Positions 38,628-46,870 of a stretch of 64,000 nucleotides of DNA are shown in pieces. A program made the translations under genes and the position numbers. Every line of letters starts with the position of its first letter. Positions within the stretch are counted from its first letter, which is position 1. A model generated the notes under the pieces. It ran no database searches. It saw nothing but the letters and a program-made list of their open reading frames with translations, and was not told the origin of the DNA. The DNA comes from Bradyrhizobium sp. ORS 285 (GTDB lineage: Bacteria; Pseudomonadota; Alphaproteobacteria; Rhizobiales; Xanthobacteraceae), in contig NZ_LT859959.1 in the NCBI RefSeq assembly GCF_900176205.1, forward strand, positions 2,749,001 to 2,813,000, in the 5' to 3' direction.

Positions 38628-39764
38628 ATGACCTACATCACCGGCACCGGCCTGACCTCGTTCGGCCGCCACGACGGCCGCTCCTCGCTCGACCTGATGA
38701 GCACGGCGGCGCAGCTCGCGCTCGACGATGCCGAGCTCACGCGCCGCGACATCGACGGCATCCTGTGCGGCTATTCGACGGTGTCGCCCCATATCATGCT
38801 CGCGACCGTGTTCGCCGAGCATTTCGGCATCACACCGTCTTATGCGCACGCGGTGCAGGTCGGTGGTGCGACAGGGATGGCGATGGTGATGCTGGCACAT
38901 CACCTCGTCGAGGCCGGCGTCGTCAAAAACATGCTCGTCGTCGCCGGCGAGAACCGGCTCACAGGGCAGAGCCGCGACGCCTCGATCCAGGCGCTGGCGC
39001 AAGTGGGGCATCCCGACTACGAGCTGCCACTTGGCCCGACGATCCCTGCCTATTACGGCCTCGTCGCCTCGCGCTACATGCACGAATATGGCGTGACCGA
39101 GCAGGATCTCGCCGAGTTCGCCGTGCTGATGCGCGAGCATGCGCTCGATCATCCCGGCGCACAGTTTCACGAATCGATCACCGTCGCCGACGTCATGGCG
39201 TCGAAGCCGGTGGCGAAACCGCTGAAGCTGCTCGACTGCTGCCCCGTCTCGGACGGCGGCGCCGCCATCATCGTCAGCCGCGAGCCGACCGGGGCGACCG
39301 CGGTGCGCGTGCGCGGCTGCGCTCAGGCTCATACCCATCAGCACGTCACGGCGGCGCCGGCTCTGAGCGAGCTCGGTGCCGAGATCGCGATCCAGAAGGC
39401 CAAGGCGGCCGCCGGCGTCGCGATCGCCGATGTCGACTACGCCGCCGTCTATGACAGCTTCACCATCACGCTGTGCATGCTGCTCGAAGACCTCGGCCTT
39501 GCCGGCCGTGGTGAGGCCGCGGCGCGCGTGCGGGACGGCCATTTCAGCCGTGACGGTGCCGTGCCGCTCAACACCCATGGTGGCCTCCTGAGCTACGGCC
39601 ATTGCGGCGTCGGCGGCGCCATGGCGCATCTCAACGAGGCGCATCTGCAGATGACGGGGCGGGCCGGCCGCCGCCAGGTGCGCGATGCCGCGCTGACCTT
39701 GCTGCACGGTGACGGCGGCGTGCTGTCATCGCATGTCAGCATGTTCTGGGAGCGAGTACGATGA
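38628..39764 (+). CDS. Thiolase-like protein lacking the catalytic Cys (possible retro-aldolase)
   Basis: 378 residues with a thiolase fold of the lipid-transfer (SCP-x) branch. The position of the acyl-accepting Cys is Gly80 (VQVGGATGM), and the catalytic His of THDCF is Tyr275 (AVYDSFTI). Tyr323 and His325 are in LLSYGHCGVGG. Loss of Cys with gain of two tyrosines about 50 residues apart recalls Ltp2, the DUF35-partnered aldolase of steroid side-chain degradation. The next gene is a DUF35 protein overlapping by four bases. Retro-aldol cleavage of a branched beta-hydroxyacyl-CoA is therefore an attractive inference. Confidence 0.85.
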   Translation: MTYITGTGLTSFGRHDGRSSLDLMSTAAQLALDDAELTRRDIDGILCGYSTVSPHIMLATVFAEHFGITPSYAHAVQVGGATGMAMVMLAHHLVEAGVVKNMLVVAGENRLTGQSRDASIQALAQVGHPDYELPLGPTIPAYYGLVASRYMHEYGVTEQDLAEFAVLMREHALDHPGAQFHESITVADVMASKPVAKPLKLLDCCPVSDGGAAIIVSREPTGATAVRVRGCAQAHTHQHVTAAPALSELGAEIAIQKAKAAAGVAIADVDYAAVYDSFTITLCMLLEDLGLAGRGEAAARVRDGHFSRDGAVPLNTHGGLLSYGHCGVGGAMAHLNEAHLQMTGRAGRRQVRDAALTLLHGDGGVLSSHVSMFWERVR

Positions 39765-40117
39765 GCGAATCAGCCGACTGGACCAGAGGCGTGGCGGCGA
39801 TCAGCTATCAGCGCTGCGCCTGCTGCGCCCATGTGCAGTATTTCCGCCGCGAGTTTTGCGCGGCTTGCGGCTCGCTTGCGCTGACGGATCACGTAGCGAG
39901 CGGCGAGGGCACCATCTACGCGGCGTCACTGGTGTGCCGCGCCGCGACGCCGGAGACGCGCGCGCATGTGCCCTACAACCTCGTGCTGGTGGATATGCGC
40001 GAAGGCTTTCGGATGATGGCCCACGGTGACCACGATCTTGCGATCGGCGACACGGTCAACGCACGCTTCGTCAGCTTCGCCGGTGGCACCGTGCCTTACT
40101 TCGGGAAAGCGCCATGA
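39761..40117 (+). CDS. DUF35 OB-fold protein with zinc ribbon (thiolase partner)
   Basis: 118 residues. An N-terminal rubredoxin-like zinc ribbon (YQRCACCAHV, then REFCAACGS, with Cys at about 19, 22, 33 and 36) precedes an OB-fold domain (GTIYAASLVCRAA; PYNLVLVDMREGFRMMAHG; IGDTVNARFV). DUF35 proteins act as obligate partners of thiolase-like enzymes and of acyl-CoA hydratases. It starts inside the stop codon of the thiolase-like gene (ATGA), supporting a stable complex. Confidence 0.9.
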   Translation: MSESADWTRGVAAISYQRCACCAHVQYFRREFCAACGSLALTDHVASGEGTIYAASLVCRAATPETRAHVPYNLVLVDMREGFRMMAHGDHDLAIGDTVNARFVSFAGGTVPYFGKAP

Positions 40118-40348
40118 CGGCGGATCACACGAGCGGAATCGGAAAAGGCCGACCGCGGGCGGCCGAGGCGGGACGATACGCACAACACATTCGTCCCGAC
40201 CCGGATCGCCGCGCGATTGACGCAATACTCTACGCTACGCTTACTAACTCAAACGCAACTCTACTCGGTCGTTCGCATGAGCAATCGAGCCCACATTCCC
40301 ACCTACGGGCGATGAAGCAACTGCGACGCAGAACCTCCAGACAGCCCT

Positions 40349-40450
40349 TCATCGCCCGTAGAACAGGACGCTGGCGATGACGATCATCGACGTCACGGCC
40401 AGCATGTGCGCGAGTGCCTCCGATGTTGCCCTCTTAGTGGCTTCCTTCAT
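40349..40450 (-). CDS. 33-residue single-pass membrane peptide
   Basis: Sequence begins MKEATKRATSEALAHML and continues as a hydrophobic helix (AVTSMIVIASVLFYG) ending in Arg. A strong Shine-Dalgarno, GGGAGGAAA, lies seven bases upstream of the ATG on this strand. The longer in-frame reading (60 residues) would ignore that site. Small amphipathic-then-hydrophobic peptides of this kind are often regulators of membrane complexes, but no function can be assigned. It sits alone in a 658 bp interval otherwise without genes. Confidence 0.55.
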   Translation of the reverse strand: MKEATKRATSEALAHMLAVTSMIVIASVLFYGR

Positions 40451-40613
40451 GCCGTTTCCTCCCTGGACTGGACACGACTTTCCGTTGCGCAAATACACAC
40501 GCGACGGCGGCTGGAATTTTACTCGGAACACCCCATTGCGATGTCCGCTTCGCGAGTCCCCACTCGGCGTTCATCGACGGTTCAGAACATCGTCGGGTAA
40601 TGCGGCGCGAATT

Positions 40614-40667
40614 GGGCTCGCTTATGGTTGTCCTGCGACCGACTCCCGGTAACGTTTAGGCGAGCCC
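40614..40667. other. Gene-poor interval with a long-range stem
   Basis: GGGCTCGC (40614-40621) pairs perfectly with GCGAGCCC (40660-40667) around a 38-base loop. This lies in the stretch 40451-40775 between the small peptide gene and the 3' end of the glutaminase gene. Nothing else was recognised there, and no T-tract follows the stem. Confidence 0.3.
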
Positions 40668-40775
40668 GTACAATTACGAGTGATGAGAAATATCGCCTGA
40701 AGGCTATGAGCTGCTGTGAATTGCAACCTTAAGTATTTGGGTGCGCCGACGACATGCGACACTCCGATGACAGTC

Positions 40776-42638
40776 TCAATCGGCTGCAAGCAAATTGAGC
40801 CGCGCGTTCGCGATCGTCAGACGCTCCGCGAGCAGCTGTGCGAGATTGCGCATGATGCGCTCGCCAGCGCGTGGATGCCGCGCACGGAAGCGCTCGAAAT
40901 CATCGAGACCGATCTCGAAGGCCGTCGCGGAGAAATCGGCGGTGACGTCTGCGGAACGTGTCGGTTCGAGCAGCGCCATCTCGCCGAAGCATTGCCCCGC
41001 GGTCAGTGTCGCCAGCCGAATGCCATCGGGCAAAGTGACGTGGACGACGCCGGAGCGGAGGAAGAACAGCGACGCCGCCCGTTCGCCGGAGCCGATGATG
41101 CGCTCGCTCTGCTGATAGTGCCTGATCGTCGCCAGCGCCGCCATCTCATGGCGTTCGTCGGCGGAGAGGCCGGCGAGCAGCGGCTGCTCGGCGAGCTCGG
41201 TGGTCTCGAGGAAATCGATCGCGCCGCCATAGCGGTAGACGATCTGGTCCTCCGCCCATTCGATCGCGGTGTCCAGCAGATAGAAGTCGCGCACGTTCCG
41301 GATGTCGCCGGTGCGCGCGGTGATCTCCTGCCACTCCGGCGAGGTCCGGCGGATTCCCGAGAGCACGACGGTGACGTGGAAGTCCGCCAGTTCATGAAAC
41401 AGCTCGGCGAGCAGGCGCAGGCCGGCCGGTGTCATCGCGGTGACGCGGTGGAGGTCGAAGATCACGAATTGCGGACGCTCGCTCGCCGCCAACTGGCGGG
41501 AGACGTAGTCGACATTCGACAGCGACAGCGTGCCGACCAGTTCGAGCACGCGCACGGCGTCCGGATGCGCCGACAGGATCTCGCGCTCCTGGGCACGGCG
41601 GCTGCGCCGCGACGGATTGGCGCCGATGTCGTAGTCGGCGATGATCGTGGTGCGCGCGTCGTCGGAGCGGTTCAGCATGTGCAGGCCGTAATGCGCCGAC
41701 AGCGCCTCGCAGACCTTGATGCCGCGCACGCTGTTGCCATGGCCGTCGAGCCGCGGCGAGTAGCTGCCGAGGCCGAGCCGGGCCGGCAGGCTCGCCAGGA
41801 TGCCGCCGCCGACGCCGCTCTTGGCGGGAATGCCGACGCGGTAGATCCATTCGCCGGCGAAATCATACATGCCCGACGACGTCATCACCGAGAGCGTGCG
41901 CGAGACCGCATAGGGCGTCACGACCTGCTCGCCGGTCACCGGGTTGACGCCGCGATTGGCGAGCGTCGCCGCCATGACCGCGCAATCGCGCGCGGTGACC
42001 AGCACGGCGCACTGCCGGAAGTAGACGGCGAGCACGTCGTCGACGGGCTCGCTGATCACGTTGGAGGTGCGCAGGAGATAGGCGATGGCGCGGTTGCGAT
42101 CGCCGGTCGCCGCTTCCGAGGCGAACACCGCATCGTCGACATCGAGCTTGCGGCCGGCGAAGCGGCCGAGCGCGTCGCGGATGGTCTCGAAGGCATCGGC
42201 GTGCCGCGCCTTGCGCACCAGGCCGCTGCACGCGATCGCGCCGGCATTGACCATGGCATTGAACGGATGGTTCTCGGCGTTGAGCCGGATCGAGTTGAAG
42301 GGATCGCCGGAGGGCTCGACGCCGATGACGCGTTCAACCTCGTCGGAGCCGAGGATGTCGAGCGCAAGCGCGAACACGAACGGCTTGGACATCGACTGGA
42401 TCGTGAACGGCACGCGGCTGTCGCCGACCTCGTAGACATGGCCGTCGAGCGTCGCGAGGCTGATGCCGAAATGCGAAGGGTCCGCCTTGCCGAGCTCGGG
42501 GATGTAGTTCGCGACCGCGCCGTCGTGATCAGGCCAGAAGTCGGCGTGGCACGCCGAAAGGAAGCGCTGCAACGGCGGCATCGCGGCGGACGCCCAATGC
42601 TGCGGATTGCGGTGGGGGCGCGGAGTGTCGGTGGTCAT
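40776..42638 (-). CDS. glsA: Glutaminase with C-terminal STAS and cyclic-nucleotide-binding domains
   Basis: 620 residues, about twice a normal GlsA. Residues 20-335 are a serine-dependent glutaminase (glutamine to glutamate plus ammonia): SxxK catalytic pair Ser82/Lys85 (QSMSK), NAENHPFNAMVNAGAI, and GIPAKSGVGGGI at 269-280. Residues about 362-470 form a STAS domain (RPQFVIFDLHRVTAMTPAG). Residues about 493-610 form a cNMP-binding domain with the phosphate-binding cassette FGEMALLEPTRSADV (551-565) including the key Arg561. The enzyme may be controlled by a cyclic nucleotide and by STAS interactions (inference). Confidence 0.93.
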   Translation of the reverse strand: MTTDTPRPHRNPQHWASAAMPPLQRFLSACHADFWPDHDGAVANYIPELGKADPSHFGISLATLDGHVYEVGDSRVPFTIQSMSKPFVFALALDILGSDEVERVIGVEPSGDPFNSIRLNAENHPFNAMVNAGAIACSGLVRKARHADAFETIRDALGRFAGRKLDVDDAVFASEAATGDRNRAIAYLLRTSNVISEPVDDVLAVYFRQCAVLVTARDCAVMAATLANRGVNPVTGEQVVTPYAVSRTLSVMTSSGMYDFAGEWIYRVGIPAKSGVGGGILASLPARLGLGSYSPRLDGHGNSVRGIKVCEALSAHYGLHMLNRSDDARTTIIADYDIGANPSRRSRRAQEREILSAHPDAVRVLELVGTLSLSNVDYVSRQLAASERPQFVIFDLHRVTAMTPAGLRLLAELFHELADFHVTVVLSGIRRTSPEWQEITARTGDIRNVRDFYLLDTAIEWAEDQIVYRYGGAIDFLETTELAEQPLLAGLSADERHEMAALATIRHYQQSERIIGSGERAASLFFLRSGVVHVTLPDGIRLATLTAGQCFGEMALLEPTRSADVTADFSATAFEIGLDDFERFRARHPRAGERIMRNLAQLLAERLTIANARLNLLAAD

Positions 42639-42686
42639 GATGGCTCGGCGGGAAGACGGACGGCGCGCCGGTTATGTCGCAGCGGC

Positions 42687-42717
42687 GTTGGGGCAGCCAG
42701 CCCACAGTTGGGGCAGC
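42687..42717. promoter_or_regulatory. Direct repeat GTTGGGGCAGC x2 upstream of glsA
   Basis: Two identical 11-base words start 20 bp apart (42687 and 42707), that is, two helical turns on the same DNA face. They lie 49-79 bp upstream of the glutaminase start. This is a plausible activator or repressor site. The remainder of the 384 bp between glsA and the IclR gene shows no gene, only the IclR palindrome near its other end. Confidence 0.35.
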
Positions 42718-42981
42718 ACTGGTGAAATGTTGCCGCTGCCCAGGGATTGAGCGCTCGTCTGGACCCGCGGGCTGGGCCCGACTCGCGGAAATCCGCGCGA
42801 TGTCCGCTGTCCGGGCGGCGGCTATGCGGTGCTGCAACACCGTCCCCGCGCGCGGCTCCTGGCATGCCATCCGGAATTGCGCTGAGAGGTCGCGTCTTGT
42901 GCCAACACGCTGAAGAACGATGGGTTTTAGAAACGCTCTTGTGTTGTGGGGGCAAAAAGCCTGGGCTAGCTTGTCCTGTAA

Positions 42982-43009
42982 GCGGAATTTAATTCCGCAT
43001 AACGGAATT
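42982..43009. promoter_or_regulatory. Palindromic operator for the IclR-family regulator
   Basis: GCGGAATTTAATTCCGC is a perfect 17-bp palindrome, and a third half-site CGGAATT follows at 43003-43009. IclR-family proteins typically bind GGAA/TTCC palindromes with an A/T-rich centre. It lies directly upstream of the regulator start, suggesting autoregulation and control of the overlapping carboxyltransferase gene. Confidence 0.65.
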
Positions 43010-43022
43010 GAGTGGAACGCGC

Positions 43023-44006
43023 ATGGGACGACGGTCTGAGCGATTGAGCAGGGTGGGCATGCTGCCCGGAGATCTCGCGGGCGAGGGCGAGGTCATTCAG
43101 GTGGTGTCGCGGGCGTTCGACGTGCTTCGTTGTTTCGAGGGGCACGATTCGCGACTCGGCAATCTGGAAATCTCCAACCGCTGCGGCCTGCCGCGGTCGA
43201 CGGTGTCGCGGCTGACGCACACGCTGACGCGCATGGGCCAGCTGGTCTATCTGCCGCGCGATCAGAAGTATCGCATCGGCCCCAGCGCGGTGGCGATGAG
43301 CACGTCGATGACGCGGGGCTTGCAGCTGCGCAATCTGATCCGCCAGCGCCTGCAGGACGTCGCCGAGCAGTTGCCGGGCACGGTCGGGTTCGTCATCCCC
43401 GATCAGTTTCATCTGGTCTATCTGGAGTTCGGCCGCGCCGCGAATGCGCTCGGTCTGCACGAGACCACCGGCAGCCGCATCTCGATGGCCTCGACGGCCG
43501 CGGGGCACGCCTATGTCGCTGCGCTGGAGCCGGAGGTCGGCGACGCGCTGCTGGCCGAGATGGAGCGCGAGATGCCGGATGCGGCGAATCTCTTGCGGCC
43601 GCGCCTCGAGCACAACAGGCAGTTCCTGAAGGAGCATGGCTACGTAGTGGCCTGCGGCCTCTGGAGCCCGCATATCAACGGCCTTGCGCTGCCGGTGTGG
43701 TCGCCGCAGTACCAGACCAATGTCGTGCTGACGATCGGCTTGCTGTCGGCGATGTATGACGAGCAGCGCCTGCACGACGAGGTGGCGCAGCCGATGCGCG
43801 AGCTCGGCCGCAACATCGCAGCCCTGCTGCAGGGCGCGGAAGCCGATGTCTTCAACAGCCGGATGGAGAGGAAGCCGCTCCAGGTGACGACGAAGACCAA
43901 TCATAAGAAGACCATCACCGGGGCAGGGGGAACGAATGAGTTGGCAGCCGGAGCTCGAGGAATTGGCCCGGCGCGAAGCCTTCGCGCGGGAGATGGGCGG
44001 GCCTGA
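43023..44006 (+). CDS. IclR-family transcriptional regulator
   Basis: 327 residues. A winged helix-turn-helix (about 30-90) contains NLEISNRCGLPRSTVSRLTHTL, followed by the IclR effector-binding domain (GRAANALGLHETTGSRISMAST; VVACGLWSPHINGLALPVW). The family usually ends near the helix AALLQGAEADVFNSR. Here the frame runs about 45 residues further, and the last 23 codons overlap the downstream carboxyltransferase in another frame (71 bp overlap). An in-frame TTG 15 bases upstream is a weaker start. It probably regulates the adjacent carboxyltransferase and MFS genes. Confidence 0.92.
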   Translation: MGRRSERLSRVGMLPGDLAGEGEVIQVVSRAFDVLRCFEGHDSRLGNLEISNRCGLPRSTVSRLTHTLTRMGQLVYLPRDQKYRIGPSAVAMSTSMTRGLQLRNLIRQRLQDVAEQLPGTVGFVIPDQFHLVYLEFGRAANALGLHETTGSRISMASTAAGHAYVAALEPEVGDALLAEMEREMPDAANLLRPRLEHNRQFLKEHGYVVACGLWSPHINGLALPVWSPQYQTNVVLTIGLLSAMYDEQRLHDEVAQPMRELGRNIAALLQGAEADVFNSRMERKPLQVTTKTNHKKTITGAGGTNELAAGARGIGPARSLRAGDGRA

Positions 44007-45495
44007 CAAGGTCAAGCGTCAGCACGACCAGGGCCGCCTCACCGTCCGCGAGCGCATCGACGGCGTCGTCGATCCCGGCAGCTTCCACGAGATCGGCGCC
44101 GTCGCCGGTCTCGGCGAATATGACGAGCAGGGCGAGCTCACGCATGTGACGCCCGCGAACTGCGTGTTCGGGCGCGCCCGCGTCGACGGCCGCACCGTCG
44201 TGGTGGTCGGCGACGATTTCACCGTCCGCGGCGGCTCGGCCGATGCCTCGATCGCGGCCAAGCCGCTGATGGCGGAGGAGATGGCGCACGACTTCCGTCT
44301 GCCCATCATCCGCATCATCGAAGGATCTGGCGGCGGCGGCTCGGTCAAGACGATCGAGACCAAGGGTGCGGCCAATCTGCCCGGCGGCATCGGCGGCAAT
44401 CGCTGGTACCGCTACACGACCGAGAACATGTCGCTGGTGCCGGTGGTCGGCCTCGGGCTCGGCTCGGTGGCAGGCCTTGGCGCGGCCCGGCTCGCGGCGA
44501 GCCACTATTCGGTGATGACGCGGCAATCGGCGATGTTCGTCGCCGGCCCACCGGTCGTGAAGCGGCTCGGTCAGGACCTCGGCAAGATGGAGCTCGGCGG
44601 CGCCGACATCCAGACCAAGGCCGGCGGCGTCGATCATGCCGTCGACACCGAGGCGGAGGCGTTCGCCTGCGCGCGTCGCTTCCTGTCCTATCTGCCGTCC
44701 TCGGTGTATGAGCTGCCGCCGACCTTGCCCTGCACCGACGATCCGCAGCGCAGCGACGAGCAACTGATCAGCGCCGTGCCGCGCGATCGCCGCCGCGTCT
44801 ACAAGATGCGGCCGATCATCGAGTCCGTCGTCGACAGCGGCTCGTTCTTCGAGGTGGCGCAGAACTACGGCCGCCCGCTGATCGTTGGTCTCGCGCGCCT
44901 CGAAGGCCGCGCGGTGATGGTGCTGGCGAGCGATCCCTATCACTTCGGCGGCTCATGGACGGCGGACGCCTGTCAGAAGGTGATCCGCTGGGTCGACTTC
45001 GCCGAGACGTTCCATCTGCCCATCGTCTATCTGATGGATTGCCCCGGCTTCATGGTCGGCCTCGACGCCGAGAAGGCGGCGACCATCCGCCATGGCGTGC
45101 GCGCGATGGCGGCGGTCAACCAGTCGACGGTGCCGTGGTGCACGGTCATCGTGCGCAACAATTTCGGCGTCGCCGGGGTGGTGCACCAGCCGGCCGACCG
45201 GTTCTCGATGCGCTACGCCTGGCCGTCCGCCCATTGGGGCTCGCTGCCGCTCGAAGGCGGCATCGAGGCGGCGTATCGCGCCGAGATCGATGCGGCGGCG
45301 GATCCGAAGGCCAAGCTGAAGGAGATCGAGGAGCGGCTGACCAAGCTGCGCTCGCCGTTCCGCTCGGCCGAGAAGTTCTGGGTCGAGGAGATCATCGATC
45401 CCCGCAAGACGCGCTCACTCCTCTGCGAGTTCGCGCGCCTTGCCGAGCCGCTGCGTACGCCAGGGCCGCCGACCGCGATGACGACGCGGCCGTGA
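43936..45495 (+). CDS. Acyl-CoA carboxyltransferase (carboxylase beta subunit)
   Basis: 519 residues. Two crotonase-like halves carry carboxyl transfer from biotin to acyl-CoA, as in propionyl-, methylcrotonyl- or geranyl-CoA carboxylases. Conserved parts are GRLTVRERIDGVVDPGSFHE, IEGSGGGGSVKTIETKG, VYLMDCPGFMVGLDAEKA and NNFGVAGVVHQPADR. No biotin carboxylase or biotin carrier gene is nearby, so the partner subunit must be encoded elsewhere. It overlaps the IclR gene by 71 bp and ends six bases before the convergent MFS gene. Confidence 0.92.
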   Translation: MSWQPELEELARREAFAREMGGPDKVKRQHDQGRLTVRERIDGVVDPGSFHEIGAVAGLGEYDEQGELTHVTPANCVFGRARVDGRTVVVVGDDFTVRGGSADASIAAKPLMAEEMAHDFRLPIIRIIEGSGGGGSVKTIETKGAANLPGGIGGNRWYRYTTENMSLVPVVGLGLGSVAGLGAARLAASHYSVMTRQSAMFVAGPPVVKRLGQDLGKMELGGADIQTKAGGVDHAVDTEAEAFACARRFLSYLPSSVYELPPTLPCTDDPQRSDEQLISAVPRDRRRVYKMRPIIESVVDSGSFFEVAQNYGRPLIVGLARLEGRAVMVLASDPYHFGGSWTADACQKVIRWVDFAETFHLPIVYLMDCPGFMVGLDAEKAATIRHGVRAMAAVNQSTVPWCTVIVRNNFGVAGVVHQPADRFSMRYAWPSAHWGSLPLEGGIEAAYRAEIDAAADPKAKLKEIEERLTKLRSPFRSAEKFWVEEIIDPRKTRSLLCEFARLAEPLRTPGPPTAMTTRP

Positions 45496-45501
45496 TGAGT
45501 G

Positions 45502-46785
45502 TTACGCCGCGGCAGGCTTGGCCTGCCGCGCGATCGCCAGCGCCAGCAGCGCGGCGACCATGCAGAGCGCGCCGGCCATGAAGAATGCCGGCAGATAGCT
45601 CTGCAGCAGGGTGCGTGACAGGCCGGCGCCGAACGCGGCAGTGCCGGCGCCGAGCTGATGTCCGGCGAACACCCAGCCGAACACCAGGTTGGCGCGCTCC
45701 GGCCCGAACCGCTGCGCCGTCAGCCGCACCGTTGGCGGCACGGTTGCGATCCAGTCGAGGCCGTAGAACATCGCGAACAGCGACAGGCCATAGAAAGAGA
45801 AGTCGGTGAAGGGGAGAAACAGGAGAGAGAGACCACGCAGGCCATAGTACCAGAACAACAGCCAGCGATTGTCATAGCGGTCCGACAGCCAGCCCGAAAC
45901 GATCGTGCCGACGAAGTCGAACATGCCCATCGCGGCGAGGAGGCTCGCGGCCTGCACCTGGGGGATGCCGAAGTCGAGGCACATCGGAATCAGGTGCACC
46001 TGCACGAGCCCGTTGGTCGAGGCCCCGCAGATGAAGAAGGTCGCGAACAACATCCAGAACACCGGCACCCGCACTGCATCACGCAGGGTGCCGAGCGCGG
46101 TGGCGAAGATCGACGTGCTGACCGGAGGCGGGGCCGCGATCGGCTCGGTGCCCTTGTCGCCGAAGGGGCGCAAACCGAGATCGCTCGGGCGGTCGCGCAT
46201 CAAGAGCAGGACGGCCGTGGCCGAGACGGCAAGGGCGCAGCAGACCAGCGCAAGCGCGGTGCGCCAACCCAGCCGTTCGGTCAGGCTGGCGAGCAGCGGC
46301 AGGAACACCAGCTGTCCGGTGGCGACGCTGGCGGTGAGGATGCCGACGACGAGGCCGCGCCGCGCGACGAACCAGCGCGTGGCGATGGTCGCGCCGAGCA
46401 CGAGCGCAGTCATGCCGGTGCCCAGGCCGATCACGACGCCCCACAGCAGCACGAGGTGCCAGACCTGGGTCATCGCGAGCGAGGCGAGCAGCGCCGAGAC
46501 CACGATCAACTGCGCCAGCAGCGTGATGTTGCGCAGGCCGTAGCGGTTGAGCAGGGCGGCCGCGAACGGCGCCATCAGCCCGAACAGCACGAAGCGGATC
46601 GACAGCGCCGAGGAGATCTCCGCGGTGCTCCAGCCAAATTCCTGCTGCAAGGGCACGATGAATACGCCGGGGGCGCCGACCGTGCCGGCCGAGACCAGCG
46701 CCGTGAAGAAGGTCACGGCGACCATCACCCAGCCATAGTGGATGTTGCGCCGTCCGAGGGCTGCTGCGAGCTGATTGGAGATCAT
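45502..46785 (-). CDS. MFS transporter (monocarboxylate/oxalate-formate type)
   Basis: 427 residues with about 12 membrane helices. The MFS signature between helices 2 and 3 is seen as LLNRYGLRN and that of the second half as SGWLSDRYDNRW. FGLMAPFAAALLNRYG and LVFLPLLASLTERLGWR resemble monocarboxylate-porter-like MFS proteins. The ATG (MISNQL) was chosen because the in-frame upstream part is Arg-rich and overlaps the non-coding region toward the thiolase gene. A substrate of short-chain acid type is suggested only by the neighbours. Confidence 0.88.
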   Translation of the reverse strand: MISNQLAAALGRRNIHYGWVMVAVTFFTALVSAGTVGAPGVFIVPLQQEFGWSTAEISSALSIRFVLFGLMAPFAAALLNRYGLRNITLLAQLIVVSALLASLAMTQVWHLVLLWGVVIGLGTGMTALVLGATIATRWFVARRGLVVGILTASVATGQLVFLPLLASLTERLGWRTALALVCCALAVSATAVLLLMRDRPSDLGLRPFGDKGTEPIAAPPPVSTSIFATALGTLRDAVRVPVFWMLFATFFICGASTNGLVQVHLIPMCLDFGIPQVQAASLLAAMGMFDFVGTIVSGWLSDRYDNRWLLFWYYGLRGLSLLFLPFTDFSFYGLSLFAMFYGLDWIATVPPTVRLTAQRFGPERANLVFGWVFAGHQLGAGTAAFGAGLSRTLLQSYLPAFFMAGALCMVAALLALAIARQAKPAAA

Positions 46786-46870
46786 GCGGGTCTCGTGAGG
46801 CTGGGAAACAGCGCCAGTCTGGCAGACAGCGCGGGTGGCGTGAATGGCAAAGATCCCTCGCTTTCGGACA

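Noticed and set aside
40114..40380. 88-codon frame overlapping the DUF35 stop (ATGA)
   Set aside because: Despite the overlap, the protein is basic and non-conserved in appearance, with no domain or ribosome-binding site beyond the overlap, and it runs into the small peptide gene on the other strand.
40716..42725. 669-codon + strand frame opposite the glutaminase
   Set aside because: Antisense shadow: low-complexity Arg/Ala/His/Asp-rich protein, while the minus strand encodes three recognisable domains.
42982..43009. Palindrome near the IclR gene considered as a terminator
   Set aside because: It is A/T-centred, lacks a T-tract and lies just ahead of a start codon, so an operator is the better explanation.
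43008..43022. Upstream TTG start for the IclR gene
   Set aside because: It lies inside the operator's third half-site. The ATG at 43023 gives a normal N-terminus.
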